Positions 27,011 through 39,954 of a stretch of DNA of 64,000 nucleotides are shown here, one piece after another. The stretch covers positions 138,293,173 to 138,357,172 of the forward strand of contig OZ023263.1 in the NCBI GenBank assembly GCA_964006375.1, given 5' to 3'. The stretch comes from Tillus elongatus (lineage: Eukaryota; Arthropoda; Insecta; Coleoptera; Cleridae). How positions within the stretch are numbered: position 1 is the stretch's first letter; every line of letters starts with the position of its first letter. The notes below the pieces were generated by a model. The model saw only the letters and a list, made by a program, of their open reading frames with translations, did not search any database and was not told the origin of the DNA. The position numbers were made by a program, and so were the translations under genes.

Positions 27011-28179
27011 AATACCTAATAAGTACCAATTCTGTGTAAAACACTCTTAGAAATGCTTATAAAATGTCTCACTACAACAAAAAACTAATGTATACTAACC
27101 AGATGATATCCATTTGAATAGCTTCCGTTTCTATTGAGCAACCAAACAGCACATAAGCTTTTGGGTATTCTTTGAGGAGGCATAGCAATCATCGATAAAA
27201 AAATTAAAGTACTGACAATTTTGTGTACAGTTCAATACGATTTGTAAAATTTTACTTGCTGGCGCTTTTTAGATCTTATAGAAAACGTCTATCTTTGAGG
27301 GTTCTTTTTATTGGTGTTTACTTTTATGATTCCAAAATAGCAAAAACGAAACTTTTCGTCTTCAAAACTTTGAGGCTCAGTCTTGCTGCATCGATTGTGT
27401 TCTCAAAACATAACAAATCACATTTCATTTTAAGTAAAGGCTGAAAACCCAACTTAGTAATGATTAAAAATAGCATTAGATTTATAAAATTTACGCTAAA
27501 CTGTCAAAATTTTTGTATTAAATAATATAAGTTTTCTTTTTTGGAGCATATGTATTTAAAGGCAGTAATTTTTGTACCAAATATAAAATTAATACCCAGT
27601 GCACTTGGGGACGTGTTAGTATCCAACAGGGCGGCAGCAAACCTACAATCTGGATGAAAATTTTAAATTGACATCATCTGAATCGAGTTTGGTAGTTGTC
27701 TTGTGGAGAAGAAGGCCTACAAAATTGTGTTCAACTACACATACACAAGCTTTAGTTTTTTTATGTGATTGTAAGCTTTCAATAAAAAATAAATAAATAA
27801 TAAAATTTAATACGTGCGTTATGACATCTACCATGTATGTCGAGTAGATTTTTAATTAAATTAAATGATAAAATATTTTAATTTATCAACTATATTAATT
27901 TTGGGTATACAAATTTTTCAAATTTAATACCGGACTTGTCAAGTGGGGGACCTACCGATGTCACTAACACCGTGGCTACAGTGTAATCACATCATAATAT
28001 AAATAATTGTAAGTATATGATATCAGTAACAAGCGATCCTAGTAAATATTTAGTGAGTGAGCCTGTTGCATTTCACGTGTCAGAAAAAATGGAGGCGTGG
28101 CCTATTTCGACCAACTTGTAACACTTTATTGGGAAGCCTTTTAATGTGTTACAGAAAAAAATCCGACCGCATCATTTAA
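27011..28179. other. Unassigned A+T-rich sequence
   Basis: No gene, RNA or recognised repeat is visible. Confidence 0.5.
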
Positions 28180-28460
28180 GTTAGACATCGGTCATTCCAA
28201 GAATTCAAAATATATATTTATAGATCCATTGGATCTGTTCTCTCTAAACAAAATTAAGGTTTTCTAGAAACATGTTTCATATCTCAAAAAACAACACAGG
28301 TGTTTTATTTAAATTTGACAGACACACATTGCTCTAATAGAGGCCTTATTATGTACCAAAATTACAGTTTCTTGGATAATGGCAAATTGAGTTATTAACA
28401 TTTGTAGCAGTTAATAAAAATTTACTATCATAACGCACTTGCTGTGTCCAGACTTTTTTA
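28180..28460 (+). repeat. Family M fragment
   Basis: AAAAATTTACTATCATAACG and CACTTGCTGTGTCCAGAC near 28,415-28,455 are the family M terminus; the upstream body is diverged (TTATGTACCAAAATTACAG). Confidence 0.55.
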
Positions 28461-29160
28461 AATATGTTATTATATGTTTAGTAAATATTATTCTGCTTAC
28501 AAATATTAGAAGAGACTTAACAAGCATTTTAAGTCTGGGTAAACATTAAAAATAAGGTATGGTGAAAAATTTGGCGGACAGTTTTTTTTTTACCGCTAGA
28601 TAGCATAATACACTAACAAAAAGAAATGTTTGCCTAACATTTTAAATTTGATGAACATTCAGTGTTTTCAGGTAAAAAATAGTAAGTAGTAGCAAATTAT
28701 ATAATGAGTGCGTAAAAAGAAAGTATTATATTATTCCAACATTAAATATGTCCAAATTCTGGTAAACATGAAACATTTTTAAGAAACGAAATTATTTGTT
28801 AAATGTTGTAAGTAATTATATACGACCTTTAGAATAACGTTAAAATTGGTAGATCTACCGAAGAATTGGTGGACATGGCAGCATTTCTGTATTGTTTATC
28901 TCCTAAAGAAGGAATGAGCCAGATTCAAGATTCAGAAATACATTTCCCAGAAAACCTATAAGGGGTAATAAATACAATACTTCCTTGTAAACAGATCAAT
29001 TTGTAATAAACAAGCAGAAATTACCTTTTTTTAAGAAATATACATTATACATAAACAATAATTTTTGCTTGGAAGAAAATTTCTATATTATAAGCATTCC
29101 TAAGTTATTTTCATTATTTTAAATGTCAACGATATTTAATAAGATGTAAAAGAATTTATG
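28461..29160. other. Unassigned A+T-rich sequence
   Basis: Nothing recognisable. Confidence 0.5.
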
Positions 29161-29480
29161 GCTTGCCAAGGCCAGTTTTAAATGGCCTATGAAAGGAATT
29201 ATTAGTGAATTTTCGTAGGAAAAATTCACTAATGGGGAGATCCCGATTTTTGATTTTTGAAAAATTTTTTGCAAATGAGCGCGAACTAGGACCCCTAGAA
29301 CCCATATCCGGGGTTAGTTTCAATTTTCAAAATTGGTCATATTTAGGCAATGAACCTAAAACTAATATGAGCTATGAAAAGAAAATGTCTCAAGAAGAAT
29401 GTTTTACAAAGCCTGAACTCTAGTTTCAATCGTCATTTTCCTTCATTTTACAAAAATTTTCCCAGAAAATTCATTTCAAA
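29161..29480 (+). repeat. Family N repeat
   Basis: GTGAATTTTCGTAGGAAAAA then TTCACTAATGGGGAGATC and ACCCATATCCGGGGTTAG, with related text at 8346, 10,742 and 19,672. The first motif is itself an inverted repeat (GAATTTTCGTAGGAAAAATTC). Non-coding. Confidence 0.5.
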
Positions 29481-29808
29481 TAGACCCTTTCTCTGATGCT
29501 TGGCAGTAGTGTTGGCTGTAGAGTTTATCGTATAATGGTATAGGTATCATATTTGTCGAATTTTCGTAAAAAAATTATTAAAGTTCATTATATCCGTTAT
29601 TATGCAAGTTACGAAAAAAAAAATGTATACATTAATTATAGGGTGTCTTAAGCTACATTTTAAAAATATTTCCACATTTACATGGTGGCCCATAAGTCGT
29701 TGGTGATTTAAATTTTTTTATTTTTTATTTAATCGAACACGTCCTATGTTATTGCAGTTTTGCATTTTCCATCGAAATATAATACATCTTTGTAAGAAAA
29801 GAAATTCG

Positions 29809-30118
29809 GGACGCAGCAAATGCGTTATGGCAGCGAATTTTCATTAAATGCTTCAAATTTGAATAGCTCAATTTGGTATTAACCTATAAGGTTGACCAGG
29901 AAACCAGTTTTTTCGGAAACAATTTAAATTTTCTTTGGGAAATTTTTGTACATTTTTAAACAATAAAGTTGTTTTGATGAAACATGGCAAATTGTTTTTA
30001 CTATATAGGTTATACTGGTAACTAAATTTGATGCCTGCTTTCTTTAAAAAAACACACATATTTGCTATTTAAAAACATTTTATGAAAATTCAGTGCCATA
30101 ACGCACTTGCTGCGTCCA
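29809..30118. mobile_element. Family M element with both inverted termini
   Basis: It opens with GGACGCAGCAAATGCGTTAT and closes with CATAACGCACTTGCTGCGTC. The inverted ends extend ~40 bp inward (GAATTTTCATTAAA / TTTATGAAAATTC). At ~310 bp this copy lacks the (TA)n head and instead has two matching ends, which identifies family M as a MITE-like DNA transposon family. Confidence 0.7.
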
Positions 30119-30297
30119 GAGTTTTTATTTATTGGAGACCTACAATAAGATTGCTGGAAATCAGTAATGCTAAATTACCCTAATTTATATTCAGTAACTT
30201 AGCTTCTCACTTCCACATCGTCAATAGGTGTCGTAGGTATCGGCGAGAGAAATTTAGAACATTTTTTTCGCTAAAACGGCGTAAAAAGTATTAAAAC

Positions 30298-30434
30298 ATA
30301 AGTACACTTGGAGAACCCAAATTACCGCAACACATATCTTTAGACCTGACGATCGTTTCACTAACAAAGTTTGCGTCATCCGAGGACGATAAAAAGATGT
30401 GTTGTGGTGATTTGGGTTCTCCAAGTGTACTTAT
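30298..30434. mobile_element. 137-bp hairpin MITE inserted in family G
   Basis: ATAAGTACACTTGGAGAACC at the left end is matched inversely by GGTTCTCCAAGTGTACTTAT at the right. The stem extends ~45 bp with few mismatches (AAATTACCGCAACACAT / ATGTGTTGTGGTGATTT). Family G copies elsewhere lack it, consistent with insertion, probably at TA. Confidence 0.75.
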
Positions 30435-31275
30435 CAGTGCTCATCACAGGTTTCAAACTTCACTTGGTGGTCTGCATGTATGTTAATAGGTGCAATAACT
30501 TTTGATGAAATTGCAGTAGGCGGGGTTGAATGTGAGAGGGTGGAATATCGGTGACAGAAAATTCGAAATTTTTCCTTGCTAAAACGGCGTTAAAAGTCTC
30601 AAGATATAGAAAACATGATTTCGGAAAAAAATTCTTTGTCTGCCAGTCGGTGGATTTGTCTGTCTGTTAGTAGGCCCGATAACTTTCTGACGAATTGAGA
30701 TATCGTCTTCAAATTTGGTATACAGTATACAGACAAATGGTTCAGATTGTTTTTGGGTAAAATTGCTCCAAGCGGGTTGGGTATAAATGAGTGGTGATTT
30801 GACCAAAAAAAAATAGTTTTTTCTTTAAAACTCGAGAAATAAAGCGTTTCAGGTTTTGTTTATTAAAACAACCTTTTCAATTTGATCAGTTAACTGATAT
30901 TCTGTGATTAAATTGAACTAGGCGTTGAATGTGAGGGGTGGAATATGAATTTAGTTTTGTAAGAATATGACATTAGATTATTAGAGTGTACTTAGAGTCT
31001 ACATTTCAGCATAAAGTTATAAATAGGTTGGGGTTGTGTGGTGTCAGAAAAGTAAGAGAATAGTAGAATAACTCTGAAAGTTCATGTCTCAGAGAAAAAA
31101 GTTTCAGGCGAGAGCTCTAGAATTTCTCTAGAATTTCTCATTGTGACCTTGGATTTGATCTTGACGATGACTTTCAAGGTCTAATCAAGGTCAACTTCAT
31201 ATTTTTTATAAAATTCAGGTAGAGGTTGATTAGATAAAGGGGAAATATTACATTCTTTTGTAATTAAGCAATCGA

Positions 31276-31344
31276 TGCACAATAAGCCAAAGGCTGCGGT
31301 GCTATCGGGGCGGCACAGCGCGGACGAGTCCTACGGGGGAAAAA
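31276..31344 (+). mobile_element. 69-bp GC-rich retroposed insert with 14-bp target-site duplication
   Basis: AATTAAGCAATCGA occurs at 31,262-31,275 and again at 31,345-31,358. Between them lies a GC-rich segment (AGCGCGGACGAGTCCTACGG) ending in an A run. The homologous family G copy at 35,221 reads straight through (TAATTAAACAATCGACATC) with no insert, so this is a real empty site. Direct repeats plus a 3' A tail are the mark of LINE-mediated insertion; the source RNA is unknown, most likely the 3' end of an unseen LINE or SINE. Confidence 0.8.
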
Positions 31345-31650
31345 AATTAAGCAATCGACATCAAGTTGGTACGTAGGCACCTGTTTACAACCTAATAGTT
31401 TGAATTATTTGTGAGTAAAAAGTTGTTACAGAAAAAAAGGGAAAAACTGACATTTGCCTATTCTAAATCGATTAATGTATATTATCTGAAGTTTAATGGG
31501 TACAGCAAATATGACAATTTTCTTTGTAGTCTAGTCATGAACCCCAAATTCATTTCACAGGAAAGTCCCTCTGAGGACAGTGGATTATCACAGCGATGTG
31601 GAAGTTATGATAAAATTTGCAGCACTATTTTATTTCTCTGCTACTTTATT

Positions 31651-31985
31651 GTTTACATTAGAAAACAAAATTAAATTCGGTTTGATTCCTAGGCAATCAG
31701 AATATGTATATTCAAAAATTAAGGACTTTTATTGTTCAAGAAAGCATATAAAATCAGTTGCACTTTTAAGCAATAATAAAACTTACACTAGCACCTTTTT
31801 CACATGACAAAACAAATTTAAAGCATTATACCTATTAACGCAAGTATAAAACAGAACAATGTATTTAACGCAATATGTATTCTGACCATTCATTACAAAC
31901 ACATACCGGTTCCGCTCTTCTTAGAACTTATCATTGTGCTATAGCTATACTAATAACCAACACAATATCTTAAAGCGCATCTTAA
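31651..31985. other. Unassigned sequence
   Basis: Nothing recognisable. Confidence 0.5.
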
Positions 31986-32290
31986 CATTTATTGCAGTAA
32001 CGCCTTCTCGTTCGTAATTAAGAGCTATGTTGTTTCCACAGTTCTAACATAGGTACACAAAATGTTATCTTTACATACTGACTCTGAAAGTAACCAACTA
32101 TTTTCAAATTGTCAGTTCCGTCACTGTGCTCCCTGCATTCTGACCATCTCAGTAAAATCTCAAACCAATTTAGCTTTCATTGGAGCTCGCCAGTGTGTTA
32201 TAGTAATGACAATCAAAACACACCTAAAGTGATTTGGCTAGAGGTAAGTCAACCTTAAAAGACATGGTAAGATGTACTGTAATAATAATG
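31986..32290. repeat. Diverged family F copy
   Basis: GGAGCTCGCCAGTGTGTTAT and the preceding CCAATTTAGCTTTCATT match the 5925-5965 part of family F (TTAGAGCTCGTCAGTACGG), followed by ACACACCTAAAGTGATTTGG. Old copy. Confidence 0.5.
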
Positions 32291-32689
32291 ACGTTCAAAG
32301 CTAGGAACTTTGTTCTCGAAACAACAAACTTAAAATGATGAGACTCTATTGCCCCAGAAAAACTGACAGTGGTAGAACTGAATATTTAGCTAAAAAGCGG
32401 TTGTTGTTGAATGTGTCTAAAAGCCGGCATAAATCTAAAATTAACGTTTTATTATTACAACAATAAACGGGAAACGAGTAAGAAATGAGAAACATGTTTG
32501 CTTAACAACACCAAAATGGAAGAATAGTTAAAGAAATAAATGGATATAAATAAATATTTCTAATCAAGCGTTATTTAGGTACATTGTGTTTTACTGAATA
32601 TTAACATCTTTGTTTTCGGGGTTTTAACACTGCAAACTACTTCTATATATAGTTTTTTTTTTCTTAATGAAAATTCACGAATAGAGAGG

Positions 32690-33910
32690 TCACGATTGTG
32701 ACACTTATGTATGCATCTGAGCGATAACTTAAAAAGTATTAATCGATTGTGATAAAATTTAGCAAGTACGTTTGTTTTGTAAATCTATTGGATGAGTTCG
32801 TTAATCAGCCCAATCGAGTAAGTTTTTCGCAAAAAATCAATTTAAGAAGTACATCAAAATTAATCAAAGTATTTTGATACCGAAGCTTATGGACATAGCA
32901 AAATTAAAGTTTCTATGTTTATAGAAAATAAAGTTATTAGAATTTGAAGTCAATTCACTACCAGAACGCATTTACTGCGTTTTGACTTCTTATAAACAAT
33001 ATTGAATAAGGTCAAGACGATAATTATCAATTAGATTACCTAAAATAGTAGACGAGTCGATAGATCTTGACCATGAAGGCAAGACGCAAGTATATATTTT
33101 GTCAAAATTAAGTATTAAAATTGGCGACTTTTAAAGAAAAATTCTGTAGCAAGTGCAGTTTGTAATCAACAAATATTCCATGAAATGTGTTTTGCAAGGT
33201 TATAAATTTATGTTTTAATAGTAACTTCCTCAATTTTATGATTATATTGTTACCTCATTTCATTTGTCTAAAACATTTGCGTAAACGAATTTAAGTTCAG
33301 CTTTTTGCCAGTCTCACATTGAAAGTTACAGTATAAAGTCTGGACGCAGTAAATCCGTTATCGTAGAGAATTTCCATTAAAAAAATTCAAATTATGTTAG
33401 TTAAATAGTAAATAAATGTTGAAAACAAGACTGGATGCAGAAAGCACGTAGTGGTAGCGAATGTTCATTAAAACTTGTTCTCACAAATAAAATTCTTTGC
33501 TAAATAGTAAATAAGTCTTAAACACAAAAGTCTGAATGCAGCAAGTGTGTTATGGTAGATAACTTTTATAAAAATATTTCAAATCCCAATATATCAATTT
33601 ACCGTTAAGCTATAATCTTTAATTTTACTTCATAATTGAGTCTCTATAACAGCAAAATAGGTACTAATTGTTACATAAATAAGATAAATAACCTGCGTAC
33701 AAATTTGTTAAAAAACTTGTTTTTGTAGAAAAACTGATTCACTTGGGTTGGCTAAAACGAAACCATCCAAGTGATTAACAAGGGAAACTAGATCCACCTT
33801 TATAATTTGGCAGGTACCTTCATTTTGTAAATAGCCTGCATAAGTTCGTTGGGCAACGCGATCGGACACTTTTTCAGAAGCAAATTAAATTTGTTTACAA
33901 AACTTTTGTT
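32690..33910. repeat. Several family M fragments
   Basis: A forward copy occupies about 32,715-32,995 (GCGATAACTTAAAAAGTATT to AGAACGCATTTACTGCG). Reverse termini start near 33,340 (TCTGGACGCAGTAAATCC), 33,430 (ACTGGATGCAGAAAGCACG) and 33,527 (GTCTGAATGCAGCAAGTGTG). A forward body piece lies at 33,800-33,870 (TTTGGCAGGTACCTTC). The crowding suggests repeated insertion into the same site. Confidence 0.55.
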
Positions 33911-34489
33911 AATTTTAATAAGATTTTTACCACAGGTTTCCGCTAATAACCAAATTTTTCAATGTCTTGCCTCGGAAATTTCAGTTTTAAGATTTTTTAC
34001 TTTTTTTCTGTGTACAACTATCAGTGTCACATTTCTTATTCAACTGCAAAGACTATGAACAAGCAAGGAAATTTAGCAATATGCCTAGTTCGATAACTAC
34101 GGAAGTTCTACAGCGTAAAAAATTAAACATAGAGCGTGTCATTGCTTTTTTGAAATCATCTGGACTTTATAATAAGCTTTAATTTGTTTTTGATATTTGT
34201 CACTTTCATATAGTTACTGTTAATTAGAAATAAGGTTAACAAATATTTGTTAAATAATTTATTGCCCTATTAAATATTGTACGTGCCAATGGCAATTAAT
34301 GTTGTGGCACCAATTTTCCCTTAAATAAAAAAAAAGGTAATACAATATTGACAGGCTTTGTATGATTTATTCAATTTCATCGACAAAAGAAAGGCTATTC
34401 TCTGTTAAGTGAGCGCAATACAACAAAACATTAAAACTAACTTAAAAAAGAAAAAATTGGAAGAAGATAAAACATTATATATTGCTTAA
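33911..34489. other. Unassigned A+T-rich sequence
   Basis: Nothing recognisable. Confidence 0.5.
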
Positions 34490-35510
34490 GCCATATTATG
34501 TGATGATGTTGATGAATGGGGGTGATTTGGTGAAAATTGACTTTTTTTCGTTAAAACTCGAGTGAAATAACGTTTTAGGGTTCGTTTATTAGAAAATTTC
34601 AATTTCATCAAACATCTGGTATTCCGTGCTGAAATTAAATGAGGGGTTGAATGTGTAGCGGTAAAATATCGGTGACAGAAAGTTATATATTTTTTTGCTA
34701 AAACTGCGTAAAAAGTGTCAAAACATATCGAAAACATGATTTCAAAACGATTTTTTTTTTGTCTGCAGGTTGGTCTGTCTGTTAGAAGGCACGCTAACAT
34801 TCGAACGTCTTCAGATTTGCTATACAGTTGGCACTCGACAAACTAACGGTTCGGATTGTTTTTGGATAAAATCGCTCCAGGGCATACGGGATAAATGAGT
34901 GGTGATTTGGTGAAAATTTGCATTTTTTTCGTTAAAACTCGAGTAATATAGCCTTTCAGGGTTTTTTTGTTAGAAAACTTTCAATTTCGTCACTAATATC
35001 GTATTCTGTGATGATTTTGAGGCAGGGGTTGAATGTGAGGTGGTGAAATATCGATGACAGACATTTCGATTTTTTTTTGCTAACACGACAGAATAACCAG
35101 AAAAGTTGAAATGGCGTATTTTATTGTAATGATGATTTTGAAGGTGCAATCAAGGTCAACTTCATATGTTCCATGATTCAAGCAGGGGTTGATCATGCAG
35201 AGGTGAAATATTAAATTATTTTGTAATTAAACAATCGACATCAAATTTGGTACACATAGGTCTGTTCACAACCTTTTAGTCTGTATTATTGAAGTTGAGT
35301 AAAATTGCTACGGAAAAAATAGAAAAAATAGCGGGTTGATTGGGGAACGGTTTGTGTGTACAGAATTACGAATATTTTGTTTCTGCTCAAGTCACGCACC
35401 CCAAATTCACTCCATGAGAAAGTCTTTCTGAGGAGAGTAGATTATAACAAGGATGTGAGAGTTATGATTCAATTTGCAGCATTATTTTATGGAAACCCCA
35501 TTCCGATGAT
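34490..35510 (+). repeat. Family G repeat
   Basis: Two tandem family G blocks (34,505-34,860 and 34,860-35,080) followed by the 3' portion with AAACAATCGACATCAAAT (empty site for the 31,276 insert) and AGGATGTGAGAGTTATGAT. Confidence 0.65.
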
Positions 35511-36915
35511 AGATAATTCGCTACAATGAGCCTCTGATGAGTCCGGACTTTTTATTTTTTCATTTTACTGCCATTATTACATTTAGAATTTGGCTGAATG
35601 TGTGTGCATAAAGTTATTTTTCTTTCCTAATGGAACACACTAATACAGTTTTCCATATTTATTTGGAAAAATATTAAATTCTTAAAAAACGGTATCAATT
35701 ACTCAATTTCTCTAAACTTGACATTTAGGATTTTTATTTATACTTTATACTTACTTATACTTTATACTTTATTGGCTGAAATTACACAATACGTCTATAC
35801 AGTAAGTCCCTTTTGACTTGTGTTGTATATAGTGACATAATTTAAACAGTTTATTCTAAAAATACTTGACACTGCATTATCCAAATATGACACTTCGAAT
35901 TTTGACAACCCATTTTAAATAAAGTTTTTTACCATTTTTTCTTCCATCTTACATTTACAAATCACTGCCTTCATTTACTACTAATCTTTACACATCCATC
36001 ATTACTTTCCCATCATCATTCTTCATTTACTTTCCATGTTTATACCAAATTTATAAAATTTTATACAAAACCGAACCACTTCATTCTGACAAAAATATGA
36101 ATATCGTTTTCAACAAATATGGATAGTGGGTCGTTAGACAATGCATAACTAATACTAAAAGCACCCTATATTTTAAGTAAATCTTAAACTAAATTATTAC
36201 AATACTAAAAATTTTAGAAAAATCTACAGTTTTCTTCACTGATGCAGTTTTTCAGGTTTGTAACACTGAAGAAAACAAGATAAAAACAGGTCTTGTTAAT
36301 TTTCAATGGAACACGCTGTGCTAGATACTGTTATGAGTTAGAAAAATATTTGCATCTAAAACTTTGTTTGTTGTTAAAGTAAATGTTTTTTTATATATTG
36401 ATTACGAATATTATTGAGTTACTACATTTTTTTTCCTTCATGACTTTGTATTTTACTTTTTTATTTGCTGAGTAGGTTGTTGTCTATTCAAACTGATTAA
36501 GTGAGTGCCATTGCTAGCTTTTAACCTGCGTATTCTGAAAAAGCAATGGTAGGCATTTAACTTTTAACAGCCTGTGAAAAAATTAGTGTTTATTTATTTA
36601 TGTTGTGAGGAAATTCTAATAATTTTGGGATGGTTAAAATCTGATAATGAAACTTTATGCATGTTCATGTCGAATTTACTATAGTACCTATCTAACAATA
36701 ACTGGTGTTTAGTCGCCCGCGAACTATAGTTATCCTGAAGAGATAATTCAGCTTCGTAGGACACCATGATCTAAATCTGAAATAGTTCCATGTTTGGGTC
36801 ACTTCCGGTTCTACCGGAAGTAACACCTTACTTTATTATTTTGAGCATAACACACTGCATATTATTTTATTTTTGGGCGGCTCTTTTTAAGACACGTTAG
36901 TAGTATGTCTGCCTA
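35511..36915. other. Unassigned A+T-rich sequence
   Basis: No gene. TTCCGGTTCTACCGGAAGT (about 36,806) resembles the family E hairpin motif. CTGATGAGTCC at ~35,537 resembles part of a hammerhead core but lacks the rest. Confidence 0.45.
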
Positions 36916-37248
36916 AGTAGAACTATCATATTAAACCTAGAACATAATTATCTGGAATACCCAAAAACCAGTCTGAATTTAGAATTAAAAATCATTAAAA
37001 TTCAAATTACAAATTAACAACCTACATTACGTTAAATAATTCGTTATAAAAAACAAAGTTACCTAAAATGTATAGATGAACCCAGTAGAACTATCATATT
37101 AAACCTAGAACATAATTATCTGGAATATCCAAAAACCAGTCTGAATTTAGAATTAAAAATCATTAAAATTCAAATTACAAATTAACAACCTACGTTAAAT
37201 AATTCGTTATAAAAAACAAAGTTACCTAAAATGTATAGATGAACCCAG
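36916..37248 (+). repeat. Recent 168-bp tandem duplication
   Basis: 36,916-37,083 is repeated at 37,084-37,248. The copies differ by one substitution (GGAATACCC / GGAATATCC) and a 5-bp deletion in the second. The unit starts AGTAGAACTATCATATTAAA and ends TATAGATGAACCC. Near-identity implies a young duplication. Confidence 0.95.
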
Positions 37249-37523
37249 CTGTTTCTAAGATATGCCAAAATTAAGATTGCTGATATCTATGGGTTATTAC
37301 TGTCATGTTCAATTTAGTTTTTACACTTGCCTATAAAGTATCACATAAACTACTTCAGAAAAAATAAATATTTAATAATCATTCTTAAGCATGTCGATTA
37401 TTCGACTTGCACATTTATTGCCTTAACTGTTAATTTCCTACAATGCCCTATTTTGGCTATAACGACAACGATTTTTTAACGATTAAATATCATAGCCGAA
37501 AAGGCGTTAATGATACAAATAAA
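37249..37523. other. Unassigned sequence
   Basis: Nothing recognisable. Confidence 0.5.
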
Positions 37524-37850
37524 AAGTCTGGACTCAGCAAGTGCGTTGTGGTAGCGAATTTTCTTAAAGATATTACCAATCACGGGAAAAAAATGAATTA
37601 AATGCTTATAAATGTTTTCTTTTAACTTGGAGTACTGAATTTTCGTATGGTACCTATAGTATACGTTTTGCAAAACCTGTGTAGTAGATTTGGTTGTCAC
37701 AGCTTTTTGTTATTTTTAATAGTAAAAAAAATCCCGAAGAAAACTTAACATTTTTCCGGAAAAACTGGTTCCATTTTCCTGGCTAACGAACGTACCTAAG
37801 CCATTATATCATGCGGGATTTTGTCAAGCATTATATATCACAGCATACAG
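37524..37850 (-). repeat. Family M copy, reverse
   Basis: Starts GTCTGGACTCAGCAAGTGCG and ends with the reverse of the family M body (TCCTGGCTAACGAACG, then TAAGCCATT). It has lost its TA array. Confidence 0.65.
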
Positions 37851-38254
37851 GACTGCAATTTTCGACGTCTTGTTTCAGAATCCTAGCAGGACAGTGACCT
37901 GATAAATAACACTTATAAACAGAAGTGTTCAAGAAACTGTCAACGTTGTTCTTCTATGTGTCTGAAAGGATGGCCTACGTGGGGAAGTGTGTAATATTCT
38001 CTCGAGATGACCAAGAATGAGTATGTAATACCATGAAAACAAGATAAAAATAATTTAACTCATACCTACTACCTATTCTATAATGGCTGTAATGCACTTC
38101 CGTAGGTACCTGTCGGTTTCTAGCCGCTCTACTATCGTTGTACACCTCATCTGTCTCATCTTCTGCATATGCAAATACCTAGGTATATCAACGATTGACA
38201 AAATCCTGCATCCTACACCATTTACCAAAGGAAGCAAAGTACCATATTTCATCA
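37851..38254. other. Unassigned sequence
   Basis: Overlapping short frames on opposite strands, with no domain evidence. Confidence 0.5.
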
Positions 38255-39030
38255 AAATCGGCCTATTATTACTTCCACATCGTCACAACGTTTGGAATCG
38301 ACGACAAAATTTTCAATTTCGCTTAAACGCCGTAAAAAGTGTCAAAACACAGAAAACGTGATTTGGGAACGAAATTTTTTTGTTTATAGCTACGATAACT
38401 TTAGGATGATATCGTCTTCAAATTTAGTATACAGTTATCACCCGGCAATCGAACGGTTCGGATCGTTTTTGGGTAAAATCGCTCCAGGGGGTAGGGGATG
38501 AATAGAGGGTGATTTGGTGAAAATTGACATTTTTTTCGTTAAAACTCGAGTGAAATAACGTTTTATGGTTCATTTATCAGAAAACTTTCAATTTTATCAA
38601 ACATTGCTATTATCCGTGCTGTAATTAAAGGAGGGGTTGAATGTGTAGAGGTGGAATATCTGTGACAGAATTATTTTTTTTGGTGCTAAAACCGTGTATA
38701 AATATAAAAACATATAGAAAACTTAATTCTGGAACGAAATTTTTTTTGTCTGTCAGTCGGTCGGTCTGTCGGACTGTATATCTGTTCTAAATGAAGGGTG
38801 ATTTGGTGAAAATTGACATATTTTCAATAAAACTCGAGTATAATAACGTTTCAGAAGTTTATGGGTACAGGAATACGAATATATTCTTTGTGGTCAAGTC
38901 ATGGACCCTACATTTATTCCATGAGAATGTCTTTCTGCAGAGAGTAAATCATCGCACCTATGTGGAAGTTATGATTCAATTTGCAGCACTATTTTTAAGT
39001 TATTGTTGTAATATTACATATACAAATTAA
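38255..39030 (+). repeat. Family G repeat
   Basis: Two partial family G blocks: AAAATCGCTCCAGGGGGTAG near 38,475 and TTCTGTCTGTCAGTCGG-like text near 38,750. It ends with CTATGTGGAAGTTATGATTC as in the other copies. Confidence 0.65.
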
Positions 39031-39954
39031 AATTGTAATTGTGCTAATTCGCGCTCATTGGAATAATTTTGTCAATATTTAAAGGCCGCAATTGCCACAA
39101 TACCGAATTTTTTCAAGGAAAATTCGCCAAAACCAACAAATTTTTCTACGCATTTTTCATTTATGCCATACGTAATACCTTAGAGGCATGGGATATGGGC
39201 ATTATACCCGTATTTTCTAGTTTGGCATTTTTGGGAGGTGATAACAAAATTTGTTTTTAATTCAAACTTTTTTAAACAAAAATCAACAAATAACAAGTCA
39301 GTCATTTAGGCTTGTTCGGACAAAATACCTATATTTCTATAGTGATTACCTACTTGGCTACAATTGGTGCAGAGTTTCATATTTTTGTTTAAAACACAAT
39401 AATTATAGTTTTTTAATTTAACATAAGAAACTACCTAAGACCCTAAAATATCCTAGTAATGGGAAGTTATAAAAGCTGTATGAGATCATCGTTGCCATGT
39501 AGGTACATGAGCTATACAAATACAATGCTGTGTTGTCATATCTAAATTCATAGGTAAGATAATATATATGTGACACAGAGTTGCCATTCTCACATGTAGA
39601 ATTTTTGATATGAAATCTTTGATCTGTATATATCAGCGGATGAACATTCCTTTCCTCTTTTGACATTAATATGCACACTTGATTCTTAACAAAAATGGTA
39701 TGTACAGTAATATTTTAAACTTGAAAATAAAGTGAAAATCATATGTTTCTATCTATAACCTGTTGTATTGGAAAATGCGAAATTTTTACCAAAAGTGATG
39801 AATTCAAGTGCTTAAAACGTTTTTATTTTGAATTTTAGAGCAGCTGAGTTTTAGACATTTTTATTGAGACTAACATTTCTTCAAAACATGGAAAAATTAT
39901 ATGGGGTGCTCCAATAGACAAAACATAGATTTGTTCAAGAACAGCGACCGAGAG
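39031..39954. other. Unassigned A+T-rich sequence
   Basis: No gene or recognised repeat is visible. Confidence 0.5.

Larger units (their letters stand above)
30130..31650 (+). repeat. Family G repeat, long copy
   Basis: Contains two tandem versions of the family G block (30,190-30,600 and 30,600-30,850). A 3' portion (AAGGTCAACTTCATAT, then AATCGACATCAAG, then CGATGTGGAAGTTATGAT) matches 35,150-35,480. It has been interrupted by a 137-bp MITE and a 69-bp retroposed insert, described separately. Confidence 0.65.

Noticed and set aside
35525..35560. Hammerhead ribozyme
   Set aside because: CTGATGAGTCC is present but the second core strand (GAAA) and closing stems are not in place.
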